Notes: generated from the letters alone by a model not told the origin. A stretch of DNA of 50,549 nt from Mycobacterium sp. E787 (GCF_001668725.1 NZ_LZKL01000128.1:1-50549), one strand, 5' to 3'. Positions 17,001-25,851 are shown, counted from the first letter of the stretch. Translations and numbers: made by a program.

Positions 17001-17358
17001 CTCGGCCGACCCGGTGTTCCTGGACTGGCTGGTCGGACTGGCGTTCCCCTGCCAGCGGCCGTTCGGCCACCAAAACGGCGTGGACGAGACGCCGAAATGG
17101 CGGATCCTGCCGGACCGGTTCGGCGCCGAGGCCAACTCGCCGGTGATGGACAACAACGGCGGCGGCCCGTTGGGCGTCACCGAGTTGCTGGTGAAGGCGA
17201 CGACGATGGCGACCTACCTGAAGGACGACTGGTCGCGCGACTGGGGCTCGCTGCAACGGTTGACGCCCTACTACCCCGACGCGCAGCCCGCGAAGCTGCA
17301 GTTGGGCATCGCGACGCGCAGTGGCCTGTGGAGTCCGGCGCCTCTGCGAAAGACTTAG
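14092..17358 (+). CDS. embC: Arabinosyltransferase EmbC
   Basis: This 1088-residue GT-C arabinosyltransferase (Rv3793) extends the arabinan of lipoarabinomannan using DPA and is one of the ethambutol targets. The N-terminus matches EmbC (IARVVAIVAGLLGALLAIAT, then LLPVNQTTAQLNWPQNG), with an extracytoplasmic jelly-roll loop at residues ~45-235. NTSDDGYILTMARV carries the catalytic acidic pair. A C-terminal carbohydrate-binding periplasmic domain begins near residue 720. The start is ATG 14092, 6 bp after the aftA stop; a TTG just upstream is less likely. Unlike in M. tuberculosis, embA does not follow directly. Confidence 0.96.
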   Translation: MATETQADLAEQLPSTPVDDAGGNHRIARVVAIVAGLLGALLAIATPLLPVNQTTAQLNWPQNGTFNSVDAPLIGYVATDLNVTVPCQAAAGLAGPQNAGKTVLLSTVPKQAPKAVDRGLLIQRANDYLVLVVRNVAVVTAPLSEVLSPACQRLTFTAHADRVTAEFVGLTQGPNAEHPGAPLRGEKSGYDFRPQIVGVFTDLSGPAPPGLSFSATVDTRYSSSPTTLKMAAMILGVVLTALALVALHVLDTADGTRHRRFLPARWWSIGGLDALVIAVLGWWHFVGANTSDDGYILTMARVSEHAGYMANYYRWFGTPEAPFGWYYDLLALWAHVSTTSIWMRLPTLAMALTCWWVISREVMPRLGHAVKRNRAAAWTAAGMFLAVWLPLDNGLRPEPIIALGILLTWCSVERAVATSRLLPVAIACIIGALTLFSGPTGIASIGALLVAVGPLRTILHRRSKLFGALPLVAPLLAAVTVTAILIFRDQTLAGEIQATALKRAVGPSLSWFDEHLRYERLFMASPDGSVARRFAVLALVLALGITVAMSLRKGKIPGTAAGPSRRIVGITIISFVAMMFTPTKWTHHFGVFAGLAGPLGALAAVAVTAVAMRSRRNRTVFAAVVLFLVALSFASVNGWWYVSNFGVPWSNSFPAWHYAFATMLLGLTLLVLLLAAWFHFVDPDNGAPKTRLGARVAGIIQSPLAIATWILVIFEVASLTLAMIDQYPAWTVGRSNLEALTGKSCGLAEDVLVEQDPNAGMLTPVSAPVADALGAGLSEAFTPNGIPADVRADPVMERPGDRSFVGEDKLTTGAEAGTEGGTTPAPGINGSAAQLPYNLDPARTPVLGSWRSGIQLPAHLRSGWYRLPARDKAGPLLVVSAAGRFDPREVQVQWATDDQAAAGHPGGSLQMADVGASPAWRNLRLPLSAIPTAATQIRLVADDEDLAPQHWIALTPPRIPQLRTLQDVVGSADPVFLDWLVGLAFPCQRPFGHQNGVDETPKWRILPDRFGAEANSPVMDNNGGGPLGVTELLVKATTMATYLKDDWSRDWGSLQRLTPYYPDAQPAKLQLGIATRSGLWSPAPLRKT

Positions 17359-17399
17359 CCACACGACCCAGCCGTCGACCGGATGAAGGGAGCACCGGC

Positions 17400-18017
17400 A
17401 TGACGCTGATGACCATGGCCCGCGCCGAGCGGGCCGACCTCGCCGACTTCCTGGCCACCTGCACGCCGCAGGACTGGGCGGCGCCCACCCTGTGTACGAA
17501 GTGGACCGTCAAAGACGTTGTCGCGCATGTCATCAGCTACGAGGAACTGGGCGCCGCGGGCCTGCTGAAGCGGTTCGCGAAGGGCTGGGTGGTGCGGGCC
17601 AACCAGGTGGGCGTCGACGAGTTCGCCGCGCTGAGCCCACAACAGCTGCTCGACTTCCTGCGCACCCACCTAACGCCACAAGGCCTGACCGCCGGATTCG
17701 GCGGCATGATCGCGCTCGTCGACGGCACCATCCACCACCAGGACATCCGCCGCGCGCTGGGCCGGCCCCGCACCGTTCCCGAGGATCGGCTGCGGCGGGT
17801 GCTCGGCCTTGTGCCCGGCAACCCCAGGCTCGGCGCCGGACGCCGGATCAGGGGACTACGCCTGCGCGCCACCGACATCGACTGGGCGCACGGCCGCGGA
17901 CCCGAGGTCAGCGGCCCCGGCGAGGCCCTGCTCATGGCGATGGCCGGCCGCCCCGCGGCGCTGGCGGACCTCGACGGCCCCGGCCGCGACACGTTGGCCA
18001 GACGGCTGACGAAATAG
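17400..18017 (+). CDS. DinB-like / mycothiol-dependent maleylpyruvate-isomerase-family protein
   Basis: This 205-residue protein belongs to the TIGR03083-type DinB-like four-helix family. ADFLATCTPQDWAAPTLCTKWTVKDVVAHV is the typical N-terminal signature, and IHHQDIRRALG supplies further metal-binding histidines. Members bind a divalent metal and several use mycothiol, but this one's substrate is unknown. GAAGGGAG lies 7 bp before the ATG, and the gene follows embC by 41 bp, so co-transcription is likely. It is convergent with embR, with 2 bp between their stop codons. It is absent between embC and embA in M. tuberculosis. Confidence 0.78.
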   Translation: MTLMTMARAERADLADFLATCTPQDWAAPTLCTKWTVKDVVAHVISYEELGAAGLLKRFAKGWVVRANQVGVDEFAALSPQQLLDFLRTHLTPQGLTAGFGGMIALVDGTIHHQDIRRALGRPRTVPEDRLRRVLGLVPGNPRLGAGRRIRGLRLRATDIDWAHGRGPEVSGPGEALLMAMAGRPAALADLDGPGRDTLARRLTK

Positions 18018-18019
18018 CC

Positions 18020-19159
18020 TCAGCCCGAGCGGATTTCGAAGGTGAACTCGTGGCCGCCGATGCGGATGCGGTCGCCGTCGACCAGGGTGGCGGTGCCGCG
18101 GATGCGCTGACCCCCCACTTCGACCCCGTTGGTGGAGCGCAGGTCGGTCATCATGAAACCGGTTCCGGTGTCGGTGATGACGGCATGGTGGCGGCTGACG
18201 TCGGTGTCGTCCAGCACGATGTCGTTGTCGGTGAAGCGCCCGATCCGGGTGATCGCGCCCGTGAGCGGATGAAGCCGACCCGTCTGGTCGCGCAGCCGGG
18301 CGAGCGCGGACTCCGCCAGCTGTACCGACGCGGTCGTCGACTCCTGCCGGTAGGCCCCGCGCTTGTGAGTGGTCAGGTCGGCCCGCTTCAGGCCCAGCGG
18401 TTCCTGACGCAGGATCCGTTCGTGCAGGGCGCTGACGGTGCGGCCGGGATCGATGCCGAGCCCCTCGGCCAGGGCCGTCTTGAGCCGCCGGTAGGCGCCG
18501 AGCGCATCGGACTGCCGCTCGGTGACGTAATAGGCGGTGATCAGTTGCGCCCACAGCGGTTCGCGGTAGGGGTGTTCGGCGGTGAGCGACTCGAGTTCGG
18601 CAATGACCTCTCCCGCCCGCCCGCACGCGATCTCGGCCTCGGCGCGCGCGGTGTGGGTGGCCACCTTTTCTTCCATCAACGCGGTGGCGAAGGCGTCGAC
18701 GAAGGCGAAGTCGCGCAGGTCGTCGAGCACCGGGCCGCGCCATTCGCCCAGCGCCAACGAGTAGTGCCGGCTGGCCTCGTCGAAGCGACCCGCCGCGGCG
18801 GCCTGGTTTCCGGCGACCTTCGCGGCGCTGAAGCGCCCCAGGTCGCAGTCGGCGTCGGCGACGCTGAGCTGGTAGCCGGGCGGTGCGCTGGCCAGCACCT
18901 GGTACGGGTCGACGCCGGCGCTGCGCAGCAGGCGGCGCAGGTTCGACACGTGGGCCTGGATGCTGGTGCGCGCGGCGGGCACCGGGTCCTCGTCCCACAC
19001 CGCGTTGATCAACGAGTCGACGGACACCGGCCGGTTGCGGTTGATCAGGAGCATCGCCAGCACCGCCCGCTGCTTCGGCGCGCCCACCGGCACCCGCACC
19101 CCGTGGCTGGTCATCAGCAACGGTCCCAAGACACCGAACCCGAGACCTGCATTCGTCAT
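18020..19159 (-). CDS. embR: Transcriptional regulator EmbR (SARP + FHA)
   Basis: This 379-residue regulator has an N-terminal OmpR-like winged helix (FGVLGPLLM to SNLRRLL), a bacterial transcriptional activation domain (residues ~100-255), and a C-terminal FHA domain (~285-375) with TRIGRFTDNDIVLDDTDVSRHHA and TDLRSTNGVEV. In M. tuberculosis EmbR is phosphorylated by PknH, binds phosphothreonine via the FHA domain, and activates embCAB. Here it is divergent from embA-embB with 141 bp between them, as in the M. avium embR-embAB locus. ATG 19159 is chosen; AGGAGG lies 11 bp upstream. A GTG at 19201 would add 14 residues. Confidence 0.94.
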   Translation of the reverse strand: MTNAGLGFGVLGPLLMTSHGVRVPVGAPKQRAVLAMLLINRNRPVSVDSLINAVWDEDPVPAARTSIQAHVSNLRRLLRSAGVDPYQVLASAPPGYQLSVADADCDLGRFSAAKVAGNQAAAAGRFDEASRHYSLALGEWRGPVLDDLRDFAFVDAFATALMEEKVATHTARAEAEIACGRAGEVIAELESLTAEHPYREPLWAQLITAYYVTERQSDALGAYRRLKTALAEGLGIDPGRTVSALHERILRQEPLGLKRADLTTHKRGAYRQESTTASVQLAESALARLRDQTGRLHPLTGAITRIGRFTDNDIVLDDTDVSRHHAVITDTGTGFMMTDLRSTNGVEVGGQRIRGTATLVDGDRIRIGGHEFTFEIRSG

Positions 19160-19204
19160 CGCGCCGCCAGCCTCCTGGGTTATCGGGGCCGTTCTTGACA
19201 CGAG

Positions 19205-19210
19205 AGTTTA
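19205..19210 (-). promoter_or_regulatory. Candidate embR -10 box
   Basis: On the minus strand TAAACT (19210 to 19205) fits TANNNT, with TTTGCC 17 bp upstream as a weak -35. Transcription would start about 40 nt before ATG 19159. A TTGACA hexamer on the plus strand (19195-19200) overlaps this region but has no good -10 for embA at proper spacing. Confidence 0.35.
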
Positions 19211-19286
19211 TTTCGTGGAAGGGGCGCGGCAAATCGCCGGGCCGTGACCGCGGCCCCGCGTCCTCAGAAGACAAAGGCGCGTCCCT

Positions 19287-19292
19287 TACCAT
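19287..19292 (+). promoter_or_regulatory. Candidate embA -10 box, leaderless start
   Basis: TACCAT ends 8 nt before the embA GTG at 19301, covering -14 to -9 of the start codon. In M. tuberculosis, ethambutol-resistance mutations at about -12 and -16 of embA fall in the same interval, which suggests a conserved promoter position. No Shine-Dalgarno precedes the GTG. Confidence 0.45.
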
Positions 19293-19300
19293 CGAGCCTC

Positions 19301-22300
19301 GTGCCCCACGACCGAAATGAGCGATCGCCGCGCATCCCACGGTCGATCGCCGTCGTCGCGGGACTCGCCGGTGTGCTGTTGTGCCTCGTCGTTCCCTTGC
19401 TTTCCGTGAAGCAGACGACGGCGACGGTCCTGTGGCCCCAGGGCAACACCGACGGGCACGTCACCCAGATCACCGCCCCGCTGGTGTCCGGGGCGCCCCG
19501 CGCCCTGGACATCTCCATCCCGTGCCCCGCGATGGCCACCCTGCCCCCGTCCGGCGGGCTGGTCGTCTCGACCCTGCCCGTCGGCGGGGTGGACACCGGC
19601 AAGAACGGGCTGTTCGTGCGGGCCGACAAAGACGTGGTCGTCGTCGCGTTCCGCGACACCGTCGCCGCGGTGGCGCAGCGCTCGGCGGTCGCGGCGGGCG
19701 CCTGCAGCGTCCTGCACCTGTGGGCCGACGCCGGTGGGGCGCGCGCGGACTTCGTCGGCATCCCCGGCGCCTCCGGCATCCTGCCGGCGGAGAAGAAGCC
19801 TCAGGTCGGCGGGATCTTCACCGACCTGAAAGTGCCGGCGCAGCCTGGGCTTTCGGCCCGCATCGACGTCGACACCCGGTTCATCACGGCGCCCACCGCC
19901 CTGAAGGCGATCGTGATGGCCCTGGGCACCCTGGCGGTCCTGGCGGCGATCGCGGCCATGGCGGTGCTGGATCGGCGCAGCCGCGGCGCGCGGCTCCGTT
20001 GGCCCTCCTGGCCGCGCGTCAACGCCGCGATTCGCCCGCGAGCGGGAGGTGCCGCGTGGCTCGCCGATATCGGGGTGATCGGAACGCTGCTGGTCTGGCA
20101 TGTCATCGGCGCCACCTCCTCGGACGACGGCTACAACCTGACCATCGCCCGCGTCGCCCCGAAAGCCGGGTACGTGGTCGACTACTACCGCTACTTCGGG
20201 ACGACGGACGCGCCGTTCGACTGGTACCTCGCGCTGCTGTCCAAACTGGCCGCGGTCAGCACCGCCGGGGTGTGGATGCGGCTGCCGGCGACGCTCGCCG
20301 GGATCGCCTGCTGGCTGATCATCGGCCACTGGATGCTGCGGCGGCTGGGCCCCGGGCGGGGCGGGCTGGCGGCCAACCGGGTCGCGGTGCTCACCGCGGG
20401 CGCGGTGTTCCTGGCCGCCTGGCTCCCGTTCAACAACGGCCTGCGGCCCGAGCCGCTGATCGCGCTGGGCGTCGTGCTGACCTGGATGCTGGTCGAACGC
20501 GCCATCGCGCTGGGGCGGTTGGCCCCCGCCGCGGTCGCGATCATCGTCGCGATGCTGACCGCGGCGCTGGCGCCGCAGGGACTGATCGCGGTCGCCGGGC
20601 TGCTGACGGGCGCCCGGGCCATCGCCCGAACCATCCGGCGGCGCCGGGCGACCGACGGATTGTTGGCGCCGCTGGCGGTGCTGGGGGCCTCGCTGTCGCT
20701 GATCCTGGTGGTGGTGTTCCGCAGCCAGACGCTGGCGACCGTCGCCGAGTCGGCGCGCATCAAGTACAAGGTCGGCCCGACGATCGCCTGGTACCAGGAT
20801 TGGCTGCGCTACTACTTCCTCACCGTCGAGTCCAACCCCGACGGGTCGATGGCGCGACGGTTCGCGGTGCTGGTGCTGCTGCTGTGCCTGTTCGGGATGC
20901 TGGTGATCCTGCTGCGCCGGGGCAGCGTGCCGGGGTTGGCGACCGGCCCGGCGTGGCGGTTGATCGGCACCACCGCGCTCGGCCTGTTGCTGCTGACCTT
21001 CACCCCGACGAAGTGGGCCGTGCAGTTCGGCGCGTTCGCCGGGCTGGCCGGCGCGCTGGGCGCGGTCACGGCGTTCGCGTGTGCCCGGATCGGCCTGCAC
21101 AACCGCCGCAACCTGACGCTGTACGTGACGGCGCTGCTGTTCGTGCTCGCGTGGGCCACCTCCGGCATCAACGGCTGGTTTTACGTCGGCAACTACGGGG
21201 TGCCGTGGTGGGACATCCAACCGGTCATCGCCAGCCATCCGGTGACGTCGATGTTCCTGACGTTGTCGATCATCACCGGCCTGCTGGCCGCCTGGCAGCA
21301 CTTCCGGATGGACTACGCCGGCCACACCGAAGTCAAGGACAACCGGCGCAACCGCGTCCTGGCCTCGACCCCGCTGCTGGTGGTCGCGACGATCATGGTG
21401 CTCGGCGACGTCGGCTCGCTGGCCAAGGCCGCCGTGTTCCGCTATCCGATGTACACCACCGCGAAGGCCAACCTGGCCGCGCTCAGTTCCGGGCTCTCGC
21501 CCGGCAGCTGTGCGATGGCCGACGACGTGCTGGCCGAGCCCGACCCCAACGCCGGCATGCTGCAACCCGCGCCGGGACAGACCTTCGGCCCGGACGGCCC
21601 GCTCGGCGGCATCAACCCGGTCGGCTTCAAGCCCGACGGGGTGGGCGACGACCTGAGGTCCTATCCGGTGGTGACCAAGCCGGGAGTGGTGAATTCCGAC
21701 GCGTCCCCCAACAAACCCAACGCCTCGATGAGTGACTCCGCGGGCACCGCCGGAGGGAAGGGTCCGGTCGGCGTGAACGGGTCGCATGCGGCGCTGCCGT
21801 TCGGCCTCGACCCCGCCCGCACACCGGTGATGGGCAGCTACGGCGAGAACTCGCTTGCCGCCACGGCGACCTCGGCGTGGTACCAGCTGCCGCCCCGCAG
21901 CCCGGACCGGCCGATCGTGGTGGTCTCGGCCACCGGCGCCATCTGGTCGTACAAGGAGGACGGCACCTTCACCTACGGACAGCAGCTGAAGCTGCAGTGG
22001 GGCCACCGCGACTCAACCCGACCCGACGGCGCCACCCAGCCGCTGGCGGAGGTGTATCCGATCGACATCGGGCCGGAGCCGGCGTGGCGCAACCTGCGGT
22101 TCCCGTTGACCTGGGCGCCGCCGGAGGCCAACGTGGCGCGCATCGTCGCGTACGACCCCAACCTGAGCTCCGAGCAGTGGTTCGCGTTCACCCCGCCGCG
22201 GGTCCCGGTGCTGCAGACCCTGCAGCAACTGATCGGATCCCACACACCGGTGTTGATGGACATCGCCACCGCGGCGAACTTCCCCTGCCAGCGGCCGTTC

Positions 22301-22606
22301 TCCGAACACCTCGGTGTCGCCGAACTCCCGCAATACCGCATCCTGCCCGATCACAAACAGACCGCAGCATCGTCGAACGGGTGGGAGGCCGGCGAGGCCG
22401 GCGGCCCGTTCCTGATCACCCAGTCGATGCTGCGCACCTCGACGGTTTCGACGTACCTGCGCGGTGACTGGCATCGCGACTGGGGTTCGGTCGAGCAGTA
22501 TTACCCGTTGGTGCCGGCCGATCAGGCCCCGGTTGCCGCTATCGAACAGGGTGTGATCACAGTGCGCGGCTGGAGCCGGCAGGGACCGATTCGGGCCCTC
22601 CCATGA
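19301..22606 (+). CDS. embA: Arabinosyltransferase EmbA
   Basis: This 1101-residue GT-C arabinosyltransferase (Rv3794) acts with EmbB to build the terminal hexa-arabinofuranosyl motif of arabinogalactan. ATSSDDGYNLTIARV has the catalytic acidic pair, and the protein closely tracks M. tuberculosis EmbA through GINGWFYVGNYGVPW and the C-terminal domain (LPFGLDPARTPVMGSYGEN). The GTG (VPHDRNER) matches the M. tuberculosis start; an upstream frame extension to 19244 has no support. The stop overlaps the embB ATG (ATGA), so translation is coupled. Confidence 0.96.
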   Translation: MPHDRNERSPRIPRSIAVVAGLAGVLLCLVVPLLSVKQTTATVLWPQGNTDGHVTQITAPLVSGAPRALDISIPCPAMATLPPSGGLVVSTLPVGGVDTGKNGLFVRADKDVVVVAFRDTVAAVAQRSAVAAGACSVLHLWADAGGARADFVGIPGASGILPAEKKPQVGGIFTDLKVPAQPGLSARIDVDTRFITAPTALKAIVMALGTLAVLAAIAAMAVLDRRSRGARLRWPSWPRVNAAIRPRAGGAAWLADIGVIGTLLVWHVIGATSSDDGYNLTIARVAPKAGYVVDYYRYFGTTDAPFDWYLALLSKLAAVSTAGVWMRLPATLAGIACWLIIGHWMLRRLGPGRGGLAANRVAVLTAGAVFLAAWLPFNNGLRPEPLIALGVVLTWMLVERAIALGRLAPAAVAIIVAMLTAALAPQGLIAVAGLLTGARAIARTIRRRRATDGLLAPLAVLGASLSLILVVVFRSQTLATVAESARIKYKVGPTIAWYQDWLRYYFLTVESNPDGSMARRFAVLVLLLCLFGMLVILLRRGSVPGLATGPAWRLIGTTALGLLLLTFTPTKWAVQFGAFAGLAGALGAVTAFACARIGLHNRRNLTLYVTALLFVLAWATSGINGWFYVGNYGVPWWDIQPVIASHPVTSMFLTLSIITGLLAAWQHFRMDYAGHTEVKDNRRNRVLASTPLLVVATIMVLGDVGSLAKAAVFRYPMYTTAKANLAALSSGLSPGSCAMADDVLAEPDPNAGMLQPAPGQTFGPDGPLGGINPVGFKPDGVGDDLRSYPVVTKPGVVNSDASPNKPNASMSDSAGTAGGKGPVGVNGSHAALPFGLDPARTPVMGSYGENSLAATATSAWYQLPPRSPDRPIVVVSATGAIWSYKEDGTFTYGQQLKLQWGHRDSTRPDGATQPLAEVYPIDIGPEPAWRNLRFPLTWAPPEANVARIVAYDPNLSSEQWFAFTPPRVPVLQTLQQLIGSHTPVLMDIATAANFPCQRPFSEHLGVAELPQYRILPDHKQTAASSNGWEAGEAGGPFLITQSMLRTSTVSTYLRGDWHRDWGSVEQYYPLVPADQAPVAAIEQGVITVRGWSRQGPIRALP

Positions 22607-25600
22607 GCGTCACTACCGTCAGGAACCGCGAAGACACGGCGGCCCGCCCCCAAGACGTGCGCGTGACGCGCTGGGTCGCCACGATCGCCGGGCTGATCGG
22701 CTTCGTCCTGTCGGTTGCGACGCCGCTGCTTCCGGTCGTGCAGACCACCGCCACGCTGAACTGGCCGCAAAACGGCCAATTGAACAGCGTCACCGCGCCG
22801 CTGATCTCACTGACGCCGGTCGACGTAACGGCGACCGTGCCGTGCTCGGTGGTGCGCGCCCTGCCGCCCGACGGCGGGGTGGTGCTGAGCACGGCACCCA
22901 AGAAGGGCAAGGACGCCGCGCTGAACGGGCTGTTCGTCGTCGCCAACGCCAAGCGCGTCGACGTCACCGACCGCAACGTGGTGATCGCCAGCGTCCCCCG
23001 CGATCAGGCGGAATCCGCACAATGCCAGCGCATCGAGATCACCTCCACGAAGGCCGGCGCCTACGCCACCTTCGTCGGGTTGACCGATCCGGCGGGCAGG
23101 CCGGTGGGCGGCGGTTTCCCCGACCCCAACCTGCGACCGCAGATCGTCGGGGTGTTCACGGACCTCACCGGGCCCGCGCCGCCCGGCCTGCGATTCTCGG
23201 CCACCATCGACACCCGGTTCTCCAGCACGCCGACGACGCTGAAACTGGCCGCGATGGTGCTGGCCATCGTGTCCACCATCGTCTCGCTGATCGCGCTGTG
23301 GCGCCTCGACCAGTTGGACGGTCGCCGGATGCGCCGGCTCATCCCAACGAACTGGCGCACCTTCACCCTGGCCGACGCCACGGTCATCTTCGGCTTCCTG
23401 CTGTGGCACGTGATCGGCGCCAACTCCTCCGACGACGGCTACATCCTGGGCATGGCGCGGGTCGCCGGTCCCGCCGGCTACATGTCGAACTACTTCCGCT
23501 GGTTCGGGAGCCCGGAGGACCCGTTCGGCTGGTACTACAACCTGCTGGCGCTGATGACCAAGGTCAGCGACGCCAGCTTGTGGATGCGGTTGCCGGACCT
23601 GGTCGCCGGGCTGGTGTGCTGGCTGCTGCTGTCGCGCGAGGTGCTCCCCCGGCTGGGGCCGGCGGTGGCGGGCAGCAAGGCCGCGAACTGGGCGGCCGGC
23701 CTGGTTCTGCTGGCCGCGTGGATGCCGTTCGACAACGGCCTGCGCCCGGAGGGCCAGATCGCCGTCGGCTCGCTGATCACCTACGTGCTGATCGAGCGTT
23801 CGATGCGCTACAGCCGCCTGACGCCGGCGGCGCTGGCGGTGATCGCCGCCGCGTTCACGCTCGGCATCCAGCCGACCGGCCTGATCGCGGTCGCCGCGCT
23901 GGTCGCCGGCGGCCGGCCGATCCTGCGCATCCTGGTGCGACGCCACCGCCTGGTGGGAACCTGGCCGCTGGTGGCCCCGATGCTCGCCGCGGGATTCGTC
24001 ATCCTGACCGTGGTGTTCGCCGACCAGACGCTGTCAACGGTGTTGGAAGCCACCAGGATTCGCACCGCGATCGGCCCCAGCCAGGCGTGGTACACCGAAA
24101 ATCTGCGCTACTACTACCTCATCCTGCCCACCGTCGACGGCTCGCTGTCGCGGCGGTTCGGTTTCTTGATCACCGCGCTGTGCCTGTTCACGTCGATGTT
24201 CATCATGTTGCGGCGCAAGCGAGTTCCCGGCGTGGCGCGTGGCCCGGCGTGGCGCCTGATGGGTGTCATCTTCGGCACCATGTTCTTCCTGATGTTCACC
24301 CCGACCAAATGGGTGCACCACTTCGGGTTGTTCGCGGCGGTGGGCGCGGCGATGGCCGCGCTGGCCACCGCGCTGGTGTCGCCGAAGGTGCTGCGCTGGT
24401 CGCGAAACCGGATGGCCTTCCTGGCGGCGGTGCTGTTCGTGTTGGCATTGTGCTTCGCCACCACCAACGGCTGGTGGTACGTGTCCAGCTACGGGGTTCC
24501 GTTCAACAGCAGCATGCCGAAAATCGGCGGAATCACAGTCAGCGCAATCTTTTTCGCGCTGTTCGCGATCGCCGCGGTGTACGCCGCCTGGCTGCACTTC
24601 GTGTCCCCCGAGCACGGCGAGGGCCGGCTGGCGCGGGCGGTTACGGCGGCGCCCATCCCCGTCGCCGCCGGCTTCATGACGCTCGTGTTCGTGGCGTCGA
24701 TGGTGGCGGGCATCGTCCGTCAGTACCCGACCTACTCCAACGCCTGGGACAACCTGCGCGAGTTCAGCGGAGGCTGTGGGCTGGCCGACGACGTGCTCGT
24801 CGAGCCGGACAGCAACGCGGGCTTCATGGCGGCCCTGCCCGGCAATTACGGTCCGCTGGGGCCGCTGGGTGGTGTCAACCCGACCGGGTTCACCCCCAAC
24901 GGCGTCCCGGACCGCACCCTGGCCGAGTCGGTCAAGGAGACGTCGGTGCCGCAGCCCGGTACGGACTACGACTGGGACGCACCGCTCAAGCTGACGGCGC
25001 CGGGCGTCAACGGGTCGACGGTGCCGCTGCCCTACGGCCTCAACCCCGATCAGGTTCCGCTGGCCGGCAGCTACACCACCGGCGCGCAACAGCAGAGCAA
25101 GTTGACCTCGGCGTGGTATCGGCTACCCAAGCCCGACGCCGGGCACCCGCTGGTGGTGGTGACCGCCGCGGGCACGATCGCCGGCAACAGCATCCTGCAT
25201 CACCACACCAACGGGCAGACCGTGGAACTGGAGTTCGGCAGGCCCGGCCCCGACGGCTCCGTGCTGCCCGCCGGAAGGCTGGTGCCCTACGACCTGTACG
25301 GCGAGCAGCCCAAAGTGTGGCGCAACCTGCGCTACCCCCGCTCGCAGATGCCCGCAGACGCCGTCGCCGTCCGGGTGGTGGCCGAGGACCTCTCCCTCAC
25401 GCCGGACGACTGGATCGCGGTGACCCCGCCGCGGGTGCCGGAGCTGCGCTCGCTGCAGGAGTACATCGGTTCGAAGCAGCCGGTGCTGATGGACTGGGCG
25501 GTCGGCCTGGCCTTCCCGTGCCAGCAGCCGATGCTGCACGTCAACGGTGTCACCGAAATACCGAAGTACCGGATCACGCCGGACTACAACGCCAAGAAGC

Positions 25601-25830
25601 AGGACACCGACACCTGGCAGGACGGCGTCAACGGCGGCCTGCTGGGCATCACCGACCTCCTGCTGCGGGCGCACGTGATGTCGACCTACCTGTCCCGCGA
25701 CTGGGGACGCGACTGGGGTTCGTTGCGCAAGTTCGACACCATCGCCGACGCCCGGCCCGCCCAGCTCGAACTCGGCACCGCGACCCGCAGCGGGTTGTGG
25801 TCGCCCGGAGAGATCCGAATCAAGCCATAG
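22603..25830 (+). CDS. embB: Arabinosyltransferase EmbB
   Basis: This 1075-residue GT-C arabinosyltransferase (Rv3795) is the main ethambutol target. NSSDDGYILGMARV contains the catalytic Asp pair (Asp277/278). Residues equivalent to the M. tuberculosis resistance positions are wild type: Met284 (=M306), Asp306 (=D328), Asp332 (=D354), Gly384 (=G406) and Gln475 (=Q497). The Ile-Leu just before Gly-Met also matches susceptible species. The protein lacks a ~20-residue cytoplasmic insertion found in M. tuberculosis (the RPASSPGG region). ATG overlaps the embA stop. Confidence 0.97.
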   Translation: MSVTTVRNREDTAARPQDVRVTRWVATIAGLIGFVLSVATPLLPVVQTTATLNWPQNGQLNSVTAPLISLTPVDVTATVPCSVVRALPPDGGVVLSTAPKKGKDAALNGLFVVANAKRVDVTDRNVVIASVPRDQAESAQCQRIEITSTKAGAYATFVGLTDPAGRPVGGGFPDPNLRPQIVGVFTDLTGPAPPGLRFSATIDTRFSSTPTTLKLAAMVLAIVSTIVSLIALWRLDQLDGRRMRRLIPTNWRTFTLADATVIFGFLLWHVIGANSSDDGYILGMARVAGPAGYMSNYFRWFGSPEDPFGWYYNLLALMTKVSDASLWMRLPDLVAGLVCWLLLSREVLPRLGPAVAGSKAANWAAGLVLLAAWMPFDNGLRPEGQIAVGSLITYVLIERSMRYSRLTPAALAVIAAAFTLGIQPTGLIAVAALVAGGRPILRILVRRHRLVGTWPLVAPMLAAGFVILTVVFADQTLSTVLEATRIRTAIGPSQAWYTENLRYYYLILPTVDGSLSRRFGFLITALCLFTSMFIMLRRKRVPGVARGPAWRLMGVIFGTMFFLMFTPTKWVHHFGLFAAVGAAMAALATALVSPKVLRWSRNRMAFLAAVLFVLALCFATTNGWWYVSSYGVPFNSSMPKIGGITVSAIFFALFAIAAVYAAWLHFVSPEHGEGRLARAVTAAPIPVAAGFMTLVFVASMVAGIVRQYPTYSNAWDNLREFSGGCGLADDVLVEPDSNAGFMAALPGNYGPLGPLGGVNPTGFTPNGVPDRTLAESVKETSVPQPGTDYDWDAPLKLTAPGVNGSTVPLPYGLNPDQVPLAGSYTTGAQQQSKLTSAWYRLPKPDAGHPLVVVTAAGTIAGNSILHHHTNGQTVELEFGRPGPDGSVLPAGRLVPYDLYGEQPKVWRNLRYPRSQMPADAVAVRVVAEDLSLTPDDWIAVTPPRVPELRSLQEYIGSKQPVLMDWAVGLAFPCQQPMLHVNGVTEIPKYRITPDYNAKKQDTDTWQDGVNGGLLGITDLLLRAHVMSTYLSRDWGRDWGSLRKFDTIADARPAQLELGTATRSGLWSPGEIRIKP

Positions 25831-25851
25831 CGAACGCGAAAGCGATTGCGT

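Noticed and set aside
14349..17399. Long alternative plus-strand frame over embC that runs into the DinB-like gene
   Set aside because: Only its last part, from ATG 17400, encodes a real protein; the rest is an Arg-rich shadow of embC.
19195..19200. TTGACA as the -35 of embA
   Set aside because: At 16-19 bp spacing there is no TANNNT on the plus strand, whereas TACCAT at 19287 sits far downstream; chance match is more likely.
19286..22006. 906-codon open frame antisense to embA
   Set aside because: GC-bias artefact with no domain; embA is beyond doubt.
22552..22561. TGTGATCACA as a CRP site
   Set aside because: The 6-bp spacer between half-sites is missing and it lies inside the embA 3' coding sequence.
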